A DNA stretch of 64,000 nucleotides from Hysterangium stoloniferum (taxonomy: Eukaryota > Basidiomycota > Agaricomycetes > Hysterangiales > Hysterangiaceae): NCBI GenBank assembly GCA_015178975.1, contig WHVD01000131.1, positions 1 to 64,000 of the forward strand, given 5' to 3'. A model generated the notes under the pieces. The model ran no database searches and had not been told where the DNA came from. It saw only the letters and a program-made list of their open reading frames with translations. Of this stretch, positions 24,535 through 34,956 are shown one piece after another. The translations under genes were made by a program, and so were the position numbers. How positions within the stretch are numbered: position 1 is the stretch's first letter; each line of letters begins with the position of its first letter.

Positions 24535-25099
24535 TGTTACGACCATGTTGTAACTGTGTTGCAATCCGACGGTCCCCGAGAATACTACAGTCTATCGATG
24601 TTCCAAGTTATTGATCAAGTCATCATTTCGGCAACCTTCGGAACACCGACACTGATATATACCTTCATGGCGATCAAACCCCATTTATGCCCCTGTCAAA
24701 ATATACTCGTACCATCTGGTTATGCTTTGATACATCCCTTTTCATTATGATGATCCATTTTACTCTATGTTTCACATATGCCCATATATACTTGTAGCCC
24801 GTGGACTATTCCCTTTTCTCGTAATCCCACTCTCGGCTAAATCTCAGCTTCCGATCTTATTGCAACCTTCCAGTTTCTAGTCAAGTTTATTTGTCAATTG
24901 TGTTTCCGCTCTTCCCTTAGTTAGTAGTTTCTAGATGCCAACAACTTGTATATAAACCCGCTGTAAATGTAGTTATTAGACAATCAGAATATCAACTTAG
25001 ATACCCCTCTAATTTCTGACTCCATTATCTATTCACGACCCCCACATTCCGACTCCATCCGATTTACGATTAAACCTACATTTACAACTTCAACCTCTA

Positions 25100-25376
25100 A
25101 TCTCCGACTCTCAGTCTCCGACTCTCTCAGTCTCCGACTCTCTCAGTCTCCGACTCTCTCAGTCTCCGACTCTCTCAGTCTCCGACTCTCTCAGTCTCCG
25201 ACTCTCTCAGTCTCCGACTCTCTCAGTCTCCGACTCTCTCAGTCTCCGACTCTCTCAGTCTCCAACTCTCTCAGTCTCCGACTCTCTCAGTCTCCAACTC
25301 TCTCAGTCTCCGACTCTCTCAGTCTCTGACTCTCTCAGTCTCCAACTCTCAGTCTCCAACTCTCTCAGTCTCTGAC
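25100..25376 (+). repeat. 16-bp minisatellite in the F 5' LTR
   Basis: About 17 near-perfect copies of TCTCCGACTCTCTCAG. The 3' LTR of the same element has only about two copies at 31978-32012. Copy-number change within an LTR pair points to expansion, or loss in the partner, after insertion. Confidence 0.9.
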
Positions 25377-25512
25377 TGTTGGTCTCCGACCCCTCAGCCC
25401 AACCCTCGACGTATCCTTCGGTTTCCAATTGGTAGTTTACCGAGAGGTTTACTTGACAGGACTAGTTTCTGCCCACCCAAGATTTAAGGACACCCGACAG
25501 TAACTTGCAAGG

Positions 25513-26395
25513 TGTTACGACCGGACAATCCCGCCGGACTCCGGGCACTAACCCGTACGCCCCCACGCGCTACAAGCACCAATCGTCTGTTTATAGGATT
25601 TCCCGCCCGGACTCCGTTATGTCAAGACTTGTTACGTTCGACCTCATTACGACACATATCAGTCACCGGACTTCCCCCAGACTCCATCTCTGTCTATGTC
25701 CGTCTTCGTCCCATGCATCAGTCACCGGTCCCCGCTTAGAATCCCATTACCGCTCTAATCGAGCCCCGTTCCCATTTTAGTCAAATGACCTGTCACGATT
25801 TAGGACTCCGCTCCCGCTCCATTTCCCGTTATGGGTTATGCTTTGTCACGATTCGGACTCCGCTCCGTTCCGTTCCGTTCCGTTCCGTTCCGTTCCGTTC
25901 CGTTCCGTTCCGTTCCGTTCCATTCCGTTCCATTCCTAACACCAATTTGGTGTTTACTATTTTTTTGTTAGTTTCGTTTCGCCATTACTGGATTTGGTAT
26001 GTCATTCACTCCATGGTCTATATAAACTGGCAGATGTTGTACATACAATCCAGTCAGAAAATTAGCTTAGATTCCCCCCAGTAATCTAATAATATTTTCC
26101 GCTCTAAAACCTTACTCGATTCACATCGCTCGCACTAGTCGGAGCCCACGGGCTCCGGCACATCTATCTCTCTCAACCAACTCGACTCACGACCCACGAC
26201 CTCCGACTTACGACCCACGACCCGACTTATGACCTACGACCCACGAACCCCACCCGGACTCCCCGGGATCCCCGTCCATCCGTTTGAAATTGGACAACAC
26301 GATCTAGCGAGGGCGCAGCCTATAAGCTGAAGCCAAGTCCTACCGGATATCCCGCGGGTTTCTCTGGAAACCCGGCCTGTGTGTGTATCCTAACA
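25513..26395 (+). repeat. Solo LTR, family 3, inside the F 5' LTR
   Basis: 883 bp, TGTTACGACCGGACAATC to TGTATCCTAACA, with target duplication CAAGG (25508-25512, 26396-26400). It is longer than its sisters mainly because of a CGTTC pentamer run at 25863-25935. Very similar by eye to 13829-14666. Stem-loop block at 26291-26342. Confidence 0.93.
25863..25935 (+). repeat. (CGTTC)n microsatellite
   Basis: About 14 copies of CGTTC with one or two interruptions. The other family-3 LTRs have only two to three copies at this point, for example near 14183-14200. Confidence 0.9.
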
Positions 26396-26482
26396 CAAGG
26401 GCACAGCACATAAGCTGAAGCCAAGTCCTTCCATTTGGTCCCTGTCAGTCTGCCAACATCCATCAGTTTTCTGTTTTTAACA

Positions 26483-27410
26483 GTATATTCTGATTTCTAC
26501 TCGCAAACCCGTCCTTATGTCTATTCATTTGTTCATCACTCCACATCGGGATTGCATTACTTATCTTTTACAGAACCCTTTTGTGTTTTCAGACATCACT
26601 CTGATTTCCAGATGCAAAGATAAGTTAATGGCCAAAGCTAATCCTGTTTTACTCAGATTCCACTCATTTTGCCCTGCTCCAATCCTTGTTTTGTCCTGCC
26701 CCTGGGTTTCTTGGCTCCCAATTATTTCCAGATATTCCAAATGGACTAATTTACCACTAGTCACCATACTCTCGGAATCCATCTGCTTCCGGAAATTTGC
26801 TATGTCTGCCATTTACCTTGATGGTATATTATGGATTCAAGTTTGCAATGTGTTGGCCACCTAGTACTTGGTTTTCTTTACAGATATACTTCCTAAACCA
26901 TTGCTCATAACTCCAAATCAACATTGCCTTGCTTACCCTTGTTCTTTGCCTCACCTTCGGACCTTTTCTGGGTCCCGGCCCCTTTTTTGACCTACCCTTT
27001 GGTCCATGCTGTCCCATGCATGTTCCTTGTCATGTCACTACCTTCCGACCAATTCTCCGACTATTTGGATTCCTCTCAACCTCTGCATTGATTCCTACAA
27101 TGACTCTCCAGACTTTCTGGTTTTTTCCGGCAGGTCAGACTCTGAGTCAGGAAGATTTTATGCAGTACCCATCTCTCATTGGCTTTTGCAACCTGGATAC
27201 ATTCCAAACTGCAATACACTTTCCAGTGCCCTTCTGGGACATTTTCTGGCGCTTTTCAGTTTCTCTGAGGAGCATTTATTTGTTTCCCTTGTGGAACAAA
27301 TCTGGACGTCACCCCTTTGACTAGCAGTATGAGTTGCTTGATTATTTCTAGGATACCACTGTCTCACCCACTATAATCCATTGATTTCTGGGTATTGAGC
27401 AGTAAATTTT
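26483..27410 (+). pseudogene. Element F leader, gag position and protease remnant
   Basis: Sequence at 26483-27260 sits where gag is expected, but no Gag core or knuckle was recognised. From about 27270 it aligns with the protease end of B (CCCTTGTGGAACA, then TAGGATACCACTG...CACCCACTATAATCC and GGGTATTG). Fossil; the gag assignment rests on position only. Confidence 0.45.
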
Positions 27411-28600
27411 CTGAAACTTCCGATGCCTCTCATTTGACTGCATTGGTCTGCTCTGAATATTTCCAGACATCTCTGGCCTTTGGGCAACCCTTTGCCTTTC
27501 TGGGAATTTCTGGCCTTTTGGTACCTCTGGTCCCTTTTCACATGTTCTACTCTTTCAGTCAACTTTGGATTCTTCTGATTCCTTGGATTTCCAGACTTTC
27601 CGGAATCTTCAGACCCTTCGGATTCCAATTTCCTGTTGAGTATATGCTTGTGAAGATCAGTTTAATCTGGCTTTTCAGGCATCTCTGGCCTTTGGGCACC
27701 CATGGCCCTTCTGGGCCTGGCCTTTTTGGCATCTCTGGTCTTTTGGCTTACCACTTTCTCACTTAAACTCAGATTCCATGGTTTTTTCTGAACTTTCCAG
27801 AACCCTCGGAACCTTTGGAACTTTTGGATTCTTTGGACTTCTGGACTTTCCGGAATTTCCAGACCCTTTAGATCCTACCTGTTTGTTGAGTGATTGTTTG
27901 CTGAGATCAGTTAATCCAGCCTTTCAGGCACTTTTGGCCTTCGGGCAACCCTCAGCCCTTTTCTTGGGCACCCCTGGCCTCTTTTGGCACTCTTGGCCTT
28001 TGGGCAACCCTCAGCCCTTTTGGGCACCTCAAGCCTGTTGGCATATTAGGCCCTTTAGGCATTTATGGCTGTTTTTGGCATGTACAACACTTTCACTTAA
28101 CTTCAGATTCCTCAGATTTCCGGACTTTCTGGAATCCTTGGACCTTTCCATTCCCAATTATCTGTTGAGTGTTTGCTTGCAAAAAATCAGTTTAATTCAG
28201 CCTTTCAGGCAAACTTTGGCCTTTGGGCAATCCTAGCCTTTTGGATCCCTGGCCTTTCTTCTGGCCTTTTTAGCCCTTTTCATCCCACTTCAAATTCTGT
28301 GAATTTTCAGACCTTTCAGAATCCTCGGACTTTCCAAAACCTTTGGATTTTCAGAATTTCTTGGACTTTCTGAAATCCTCAAATTTTCCGGAAACCTCAG
28401 ACTCTCCGAATTTTAACTCTTTGTTGAGTTTTCCTTCTTGCCATGATTGTTTTTATCTCGGCTTTTTAGCATATATGGCCTTTTGCACCATTCCAACCCT
28501 TTTAGCATACTTGGTCTTTTGGCACCAATGTTTCAACTCAATTTCAGATTTCCGGATTATCTGATCTCTCCGAACTTTCGGAAACTTTGGATTCCGAAAA
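27390..28600 (+). repeat. Diverged 250-280-bp tandem repeats in element F
   Basis: At least four units, each with the anchor YTGTTGAG, then a TTGCT/GATCAGTT-like segment, TTTCAGGCA, and TGGCCTTTGGGCA, then runs of GGACTTTCCGGAAT. Anchors lie at 27632, 27883, 28162 and 28421 (spacings 251, 279, 259). The block starts in the linker that follows protease, so it probably arose by expansion of that linker. No reverse transcriptase motif is seen here. Confidence 0.75.
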
Positions 28601-28602
28601 TG

Positions 28603-30720
28603 CTGGCACCTGGCCCTTCTCCAAATATCTCTCTGCCTTCAATATGATCATCCGCTTCCATCCCAGCCACCTTGGTGGAAAACCCGATGCTATGACTAGA
28701 CGATGGGATGTCTATCCTAAAGAGGGGAGTAGCAACTACACCACAGTTAATCTGCATAATTTCAAGCCTATGTTTTCATTGGAACAACTGTCCAAGTTAA
28801 TCCAAGCTACTTACCTTATGCATCCAGTCATGTGCAGTGTTATCCTTATGGACACCAAAAAATTACATCAAGACATACTATCAGCAATTCCATTAGACCC
28901 AGTCACCAAAGCACACCTCAATAACCCGTCCAACCCTGATCATTCCTGATGGTCACTCGACCTGCAAGGTTTCATTAAACTTGACAATTGCATATATGTT
29001 CCAGACTCCGACACTCTCCGACTTCAAGTTTTACAGCATAAACATGACCACCAGTTCTTGGGACATTTCAGTATCAATTTACCATCGGACTTATCCAAAG
29101 AGAATATACATGGCCCAGTCTCCAAAATTTTGTCAAGCATTATTGTAAATCATGCACCAACTGTGCATGTTCCAAATCAAGACATCACAAACCATATGGC
29201 CTACTCAAACAACTCCCAATACCGGAAAAACCCTGGAATTAAATATCAATGGATTTCATCAAACACCTACTGGCATCCAACAGCCATACCACAATTCTCA
29301 TTGTTGTGGATCGGCTTACCAAGCAAAGTATTTTCATTCCAACTTATGATACAGTAACATCCATACAGTTGGCTGAATTGTTCATCACTCATGTATTCTC
29401 CAAGCATGGCATTCCATTGCATGTCACTTCCAATTGCAGATCCGAGTTCATCTCTCACTTTTTTTGGTCACTCGGAAAAGCACTTGACATGAAACTCCAT
29501 TTCACTTTCCGGCTACCACCTGGAAAGCGATGGCCAAACTGAATGCACTAATCAAACACTGGAACAGTACATCTGAGTCTATTGCAACTATCAACAAGAC
29601 AATTGGAAATCACTTCTACCGCTTGCCGAATTCGCATATAACAACACCCCAAATGCTACTACCAGCATTTCGCCTTTCTTCACAAATAAAGGCTACAACC
29701 CAAACATCACTATCCATCTGGAATGCAATCTCACTTCAACCCATGCTCAGGACTTTGTCACAAACCTCAACGAGCTATACCAAGAACTTCAAAAGACCAT
29801 CGCATCGGCCCAGGAACATTACCAACACTCCAAGACAAAAATTGGCTGCCACCCCCTGAACTCAAGATCGGTGACCAAGTATTTGTCAAAGCCGAGTTCT
29901 TCCAAATGACAAGGCCATCCAAAAAGCTTGCCAATAAGTACTTAGGACCTTTTGAAATTATAGCACAAGCAGGCACACTCTCTTGGACGCTTCAGCTCCC
30001 TGAGAATATGTGTGCAGTACACCAGTATTTCATGTCTCAATGTTAGAACCTTAAACTTAAGACCAGTGACCAAGTATTTGTCAAAGCCGAGTTCTTCCAA
30101 ATGACAAGGCCATCCAAAAAGCTTGCCAATAAGTACTTAGGACCTTTTGAAATTATAGCACAAGCAGGCACGCTCTCTTGGACGCTTCAGCTCCCTGAGA
30201 ATATGTGTGCAGTACACCAGTATTTCATGTCTCAATGTTAGAACCTTAAACTTAAGATCAGTGACCAAGTATTTGTCAAAGCCGAGTTCTTCCAAATGAC
30301 AAGGCCATCCAAAAAGCTTGCCAATAAGTACTTAGGACCTTTTGAAATTATAGCACAAGCAGGCACGCTCTCTTGGACACTTCAGCTCCCTGAGAATATG
30401 TGTGCAGTACACCAGTATTTCATGTCTCAATGTTAGAACCTTATGTTGCTAACATGATACCAGAATGCATACAACCTCCACCTCCACCCATGGTTATTGA
30501 TGGGGAACCCAAATTCAAGATATCGGAAATCCTAGATTCAAAGATGGATAATCACTGACGTACCTGCAAACTACTCTATTTGGTCAAGTGGACAGGTTAC
30601 AAAGGTACCGATGAATAAGCATCCTGGATTCTTGCCACAGAACTCGGAAATGTGTCGGACATTGTCAAGGACTTCCATCAAGTATATCCGAACAAATCTG
30701 GACCCCTATAATCTACAGCA
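28603..30720 (+). pseudogene. Element F RNase H tail, integrase and chromodomain remnants
   Basis: Starts with the RNase H tail (YLSAFNMIIRFHPSHLGGKP), then an integrase zinc-binding part near 29030-29200, core (MDFIKHLL; ELFITHVFSKHGIPLHVTS), the GDQVFVKAEFF segment, and a chromodomain near 30480-30720 (LLYLVKWTGYKG type). A ~195-bp segment is tandemly repeated at 29870-30440. Fossil with many breaks. Confidence 0.75.
29870..30440 (+). repeat. Tandem triplication of a ~195-bp integrase segment
   Basis: Three almost identical head-to-tail copies, each starting near GTGACCAAGTATTTGTC and ending near TCTCAATGTTAGAACCTTA (starts about 29873, 30067, 30262). Near-identity against the decayed surroundings suggests the triplication is recent. 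Confidence 0.92.
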
Positions 30721-31372
30721 TCCTGACATTTTTCTGACACCCATAGTTTTGTATCCTGTCTCTTTTCCTTCACTTCCTCCTCAGCCCTCTCAGTGGCTGC
30801 CAGCAAATTGGCATTCCCTGTTGCCCCCAGTTAACACTCTGGCCCCTCATGGGCAATTTCCAGTCCATTCAGACATCTTCCAGCCTTTCTGGCACCTTTC
30901 TGTCCTACTGGTTAGCGTTTATTCTCGCACTGCCTTGCACCCTCTGCATTTTGGCATCTTCGGACTTTTGTCACCCCTGTCCCCCTTGCCCTGTTTGTCT
31001 GCTCCCACATTTTCAGTGTGCTCAGATCCCTCGGAACGTCTGGACTCTGTTCTGGACCTTTTCAGACTTTCAGACCTTATTGGATTTTCAGACATTTTTA
31101 GATTTCTGGACCTTTTCAGAGGTTTGAATTTACATTCAAGTATCCAAATATGACCATGGCCTCGTTCCGACCTTCATCTTGATCTTGACTTTCCAAATCC
31201 TCTCTGAAGCCTTTCTGAATCCTTTCCAAACCTTTTCCAAACCTTTTCTGAACCTTTTCCAAACCCTTTCAAGCACCTTGCCAAATCCCATCCCCTTCCA
31301 ACCTTCCTGCTTTCATCTTATTCTTCAGCACTTTTTCGGCCTCCTTGGGATTTTGGCCAAATGGGGGGATAC
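30721..31372 (+). other. Element F 3' untranslated stretch
   Basis: Pyrimidine-rich DNA between the chromodomain and the 3' LTR. Short repeats of CCTTTTCCAAA/CCTTTTCTGAA type lie at 31190-31280, and the polypurine run is at 31360-31370. No convincing coding frame. Element B carries an antisense coding region at the matching place; none could be recognised here. Confidence 0.5.
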
Positions 31373-32232
31373 TGTTACAACCGTGTTGTAACTGTGTCGC
31401 AATCTGATGGTCCCCAAGAATACTACAGTCTATCGATGTTCCAAGTTATTGATTAAGTCATCATTTTGGCAACCTTTGGAACACCGACACTGATGTATAC
31501 CTTCATGGCGATTAAACCCCATTTACGCCCCTGTCAAAATATACTCGTACCATCTGGTTATGCTTTGATACATCCCTTTTCATTATGATGATCCATTTTA
31601 CTCTATGTTTCACATATGCCCATATATACTTGTAGCCCGTGGACTATTCCCTTTTCTCGTAATCCCGCTCTCGGCTAAATCTCAGCTTCCAATCTTATCG
31701 TAACCTTCCAGTTTCTAGTCAAGTTTATTTGTCAATCGTGTTTCTGCTCTTCCCTTAGTTAGTAGTTTCTAGACGCCAACAACCCATATATAAACCCACT
31801 GTAAATGTAGTTATTAGACAATCAGAATATTGACTTAGATACCCCTCTAATTTCCGACTCCATTATCTATTCATGACCCCCACATTCCAACTCCATCCAA
31901 TTTACGATTCAACCTACATTTATGACTTCAACCTACATTTATGACTTCAACCTACATTTATGACTTCAACCTCTAATCTCCAACTCTCAGTCTCTGACTC
32001 TCTCAGTCTCCGACTGTTGGTATCTGACCCCTCAGCCCAACCCTTGACTTATCCTTCAGTTTCCGATCGGTAGTTTACCGAGAGGTTTACTTGACAGGAC
32101 TAGTTTCTGCCTGCCCGAAATTTAAGGACACCCGACAGTAACTTGCAAGGGCACAGCACATAAGCTGAAGCCAAGTCCTTCTGTTTGGTCCCTGTCAGTC
32201 TGCCAACATCCATCAGTTTTCTGTTCTTAACA
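31373..32232 (+). repeat. Element F 3' LTR (family 2)
   Basis: 860 bp, TGTTACAACCGTGTTG to GTTCTTAACA, very similar to 24535-25512 by eye. TATATAAACCC near 31788 is a likely TATA element. A 20-bp unit (AACCTACATTTATGACTTC type) is present three times at 31912-31970, and the stem-loop block is at 32124-32181. Confidence 0.9.
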
Positions 32233-32239
32233 AAGAGAC

Positions 32240-33650
32240 AGAAAAGGGATGATTGGGGGTGGTGATACTTGAAAACCAAGGAAGATGTATTTGACATACA
32301 TTACATAGTCAGTGGAGAAATTATCATTGCTGGCAGAGGATATGGTGTTGGGAGAATTGCTGGAGAGTGTATCACTGTGAGAGTATGCCACATTGGGAGT
32401 ATTGCTGGGTGGTTGTTGGGAGAGGATGCTACATTAGGAATATTGATATTTGGTGTACTTACTGTAGTATCCAGGCTGCAGCTCTGCCTCAGTTAATTTG
32501 ACCCATTTGCATTTTCCTTCTTGGAGTGCTCACCATAATAGATGGATGTTCTCTATGCTGTTAAGCCTCAGGATTAATAAATTCATTACATGGCCACCAG
32601 CTCAATACTACCCCATTGCTAGACAACTTGAGTTTCATAGTGGTTATAATTCATCTTGGCAGGACCATCAATATCATGTGCTAATAGGATATTGGCTGTG
32701 ATTGTGTCAGATATTGGAAAGTAGTAGTTCAAAAAGATGTATACCTGAACCAACATTGATCATGTTGCAGCAGTGACCCTCCAATGTCTTGCAACTACTC
32801 TTCTATGGACAGGTGATTTCCTCTCTGTAAAGATATAAACATGATAACTGATAAGTATATACTGAATGTTAACAAATCACATACCAGAATGAACCCCAGC
32901 CAATGTGTAAGCTTCAAACCTGTGCAAAAGGACCATGTGATCCATATTGAGGGTGTCTTTGCAAAATCACTGAGTGATAGGACTAAAATAAGACTTCAGT
33001 TCATGGGTCTGATCTGGACTGCCATGTGCTGCCACATAGAATGTTTCAACCCCAATTGTTACGTCAGCATTCCCTGTAATGAACACTATACCAACTGGGC
33101 TAAAAGAGCCACTATGCCAGGCTATCTGACATAGGTTGCACGCACTATATAATCACTTGACATATCACATATGTATATTCACCAACCCCTGCCTTGGATG
33201 ACCAACCTGTGACAAGGTATGTGACACCAATGATGAACCCTACCAATACTATTTAGTTAGTTGATGAAACTATTATCCAAATAACAAATTATACCTCATT
33301 AGTATACACCTGGAATGTTGTTATAACATCACATAAGACAGCTTTGGGTTGCCTATGCTTGATTGCATTAGCACAAAACTCCTCAATGAGTACTGCATAT
33401 GTAGTTCTCATCAGACAGACTGTTGTACCTGGCTTTCACATCTTGATAGTGTTGTTGATATATTTGGACAATGTGTAATCCTGTTGAATATGTCAACTTT
33501 CATGCTGAAAACCCACATCTTTATCACATACTTTTGTTAGCTGCCTCCATTTCTTTCCTAGTGAATGTGTCCTAAGCACTAGCATTGTGCTTCTGATCCA
33601 GCATTTTACTACCCAGCAGTAGCTGTGACTTTATCCACTGTGTTGTTCTA
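32240..33650 (-). pseudogene. Decayed gene of a multicopy basidiomycete family
   Basis: Read right to left, several stretches give protein-like sequence: a segment near 33000-33120 (SGSFSPVGIVFITGNADVTI; ETFYVAAHGSPDQTHE), one near 32905-32960 (MDHMVLLHRFEAYTLAG) ending at a GTATGTG donor with an acceptor CTTTACAG before 32820, and a C-terminal part near 32480-32660 (FINPEA; CKWVKLTEAELQPGYY). Interruptions lie between and within these. The wording resembles a hypothetical protein type I have seen often in Agaricomycete genomes; its function is unknown to me. Element F abuts its 3' end and the family-5 LTR its 5' side. Confidence 0.45.
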
Positions 33651-33701
33651 AGAATATAACATGAGCAATTCTAGAATATACATCATTAAAGGTACTGTAG
33701 T

Positions 33702-34334
33702 TGTAAAGAGTTGTAGACTTCTATCCATTCAATATATGAGGATATTGACCCTCTAGGTGCAATATCGTTGTATTGACTATCAAAGCACAATGCAGGTGTA
33801 AAAGGAATTGGTCACTGTGGGTAACTGTGATAACTACAGGTGACTAAGAAGGGAAATAAAATTGATGTTTATAGTACAATCCTGAATGGGATAAGTCCAA
33901 TGAAGTGGGACAAAGATAAGAATGGTTTGCAGAAAAGAATAAAAAAGTGCAAGGAGATACTGGTAGTGATGAGCATGTTTGAGTTATGAGGTTTGAGCTT
34001 TGACTGCAAAGTATGAAACTAAGAGTGATGTGTGAAGTTTTAACTTGTAGTTGTTTGAGATGGCTAAGACAATACCCCAATCACAGCTTGCAGGACACTT
34101 CAAAAGGATATCTTATAGTTACAGAGTAAAAGTGTCTGAGTTCCAAGGTATGCCCACTAGTGTATACAGGACTATGGTATGTATGCACCCATAAGAGTCT
34201 ATGTACCCACAGGCATACATACAGTAGATCTTCAAACTAACACAAACAAATATAAAAGAGAATACTTTAGTTAGAAAATGGGAGAAAAATCTAAGAAATA
34301 TAATCTGATGAAATGGTTATAGGTACCCCTCACA
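33702..34334 (+). repeat. Solo LTR-like repeat family 5, copy 3
   Basis: 633 bp, TGTAAAGAGTTGTAG to ACCCCTCACA, flanked by GTAGT and GTAAG (one mismatch). Shares ends and internal blocks with 18933-19445, for example GCTTGCAGGACACT and TATACAGG-type stretches. Confidence 0.72.
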
Positions 34335-34382
34335 GTAAGAATTCACCTATTCTGATCAGAACTGATTTTCTTGCCTGGATTG

Positions 34383-34922
34383 TGTTACAACCCATTCCCA
34401 GATGTTTCAATATCCGACTCCTGATCTCCAACTATGGAACATCATAGTTGCCGTATCTCCTGCATTCTTCCCTTGTTCCGCATTTTGTAATTTGTCCGTT
34501 GACAAGTATTCACTCGTTTGTCTATTATATTCCCATTTCAGAATATTATCTCCAATATGATATTGTATTTCCGTTTTAAGAATACTTCCGTTTCCGTCTT
34601 ATTATGGTCTCAGTTTGTAGTACAATAACGAGAAGACTTATATTAGTTTCCGCGAATTTGTACTTTACCTCAGATCTGATATCGACTTAGTTTCTTATTC
34701 CTTCTTCTGTCTTTCTGTACGCTCGATATTCGGAACTCTTCAGAACTCTGAATATCTGTATCTTCCATCGTAAGTCTCACTTCTGAAATTAAGGACTTTG
34801 AGCATTTGCATAGAGGTGCAGCACATAAGCTGAAGCCGATGTCCTGACCCTATCCAATAGTTCCTGACTTACCGGTGACTTTCCGATAGTTCTGGAATAA
34901 GTTCCCGACACGGCACTTAACA
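34383..34922 (+). repeat. Element B 5' LTR (family 1)
   Basis: 540 bp, TGTTACAACCCATTCC to GGCACTTAACA. The stem-loop block is at 34791-34846. The following bases, GTATATCAGATCTC, are shared with element A and are the candidate primer-binding region. Confidence 0.95.
34791..34846 (+). promoter_or_regulatory. Conserved LTR stem-loop block (representative copy)
   Basis: AAGGAC opens the block and GTCCT closes it, able to pair as an outer stem. Between them CAGC-ACATAA-GCTG forms a short hairpin, followed by GAAGCC. The same arrangement occurs in LTR families 1, 2 and 3 throughout the window. It lies downstream of the probable transcription start, so it would be in the transcript's leader and also near the 3' RNA end. 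A function in RNA packaging, dimerisation, priming or processing is inference. Confidence 0.6.
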
Positions 34923-34956
34923 GTATATCAGATCTCAACTCTGCGACTCACTCATC

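Larger units (their letters stand above)
24535..26482 (+). repeat. Element F 5' LTR (family 2), with nested LTR3
   Basis: TGTTACGACCATGTTG to TGTTTTTAACA. It matches the 3' LTR at 31373-32232 except for an expanded minisatellite (25100-25376) and a family-3 solo LTR (25513-26395). The primer-binding-side sequence GTATATTCTGATTTC follows at 26483. Confidence 0.88.
24535..32232 (+). mobile_element. Gypsy element F (family 2), both LTRs present
   Basis: Plus-strand element bounded by family-2 LTRs (24535-26482 and 31373-32232), the first opened by a solo LTR3. Inside are an unrecognised gag region, a protease remnant, a tandem-repeat block where reverse transcriptase would be expected, then RNase H tail, integrase and chromodomain remnants. 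A polypurine run ATGGGGGGA precedes the 3' LTR. Flanking 5-mers are AAAAG and AAGAG, an imperfect duplication. Well over ten breaks; not autonomous. Confidence 0.85.

Noticed and set aside
25100-25376. CRISPR-like array
   Set aside because: Units are directly adjacent with no spacers, in a eukaryotic LTR; a minisatellite.
26929-27324. 131-codon plus-strand frame in element F
   Set aside because: Low-complexity Phe/Pro/Leu-rich reading without any domain; probably open by composition.
24535-32232. Clean target duplication for element F
   Set aside because: Flanks AAAAG and AAGAG differ at one base, so the duplication is only suggestive.
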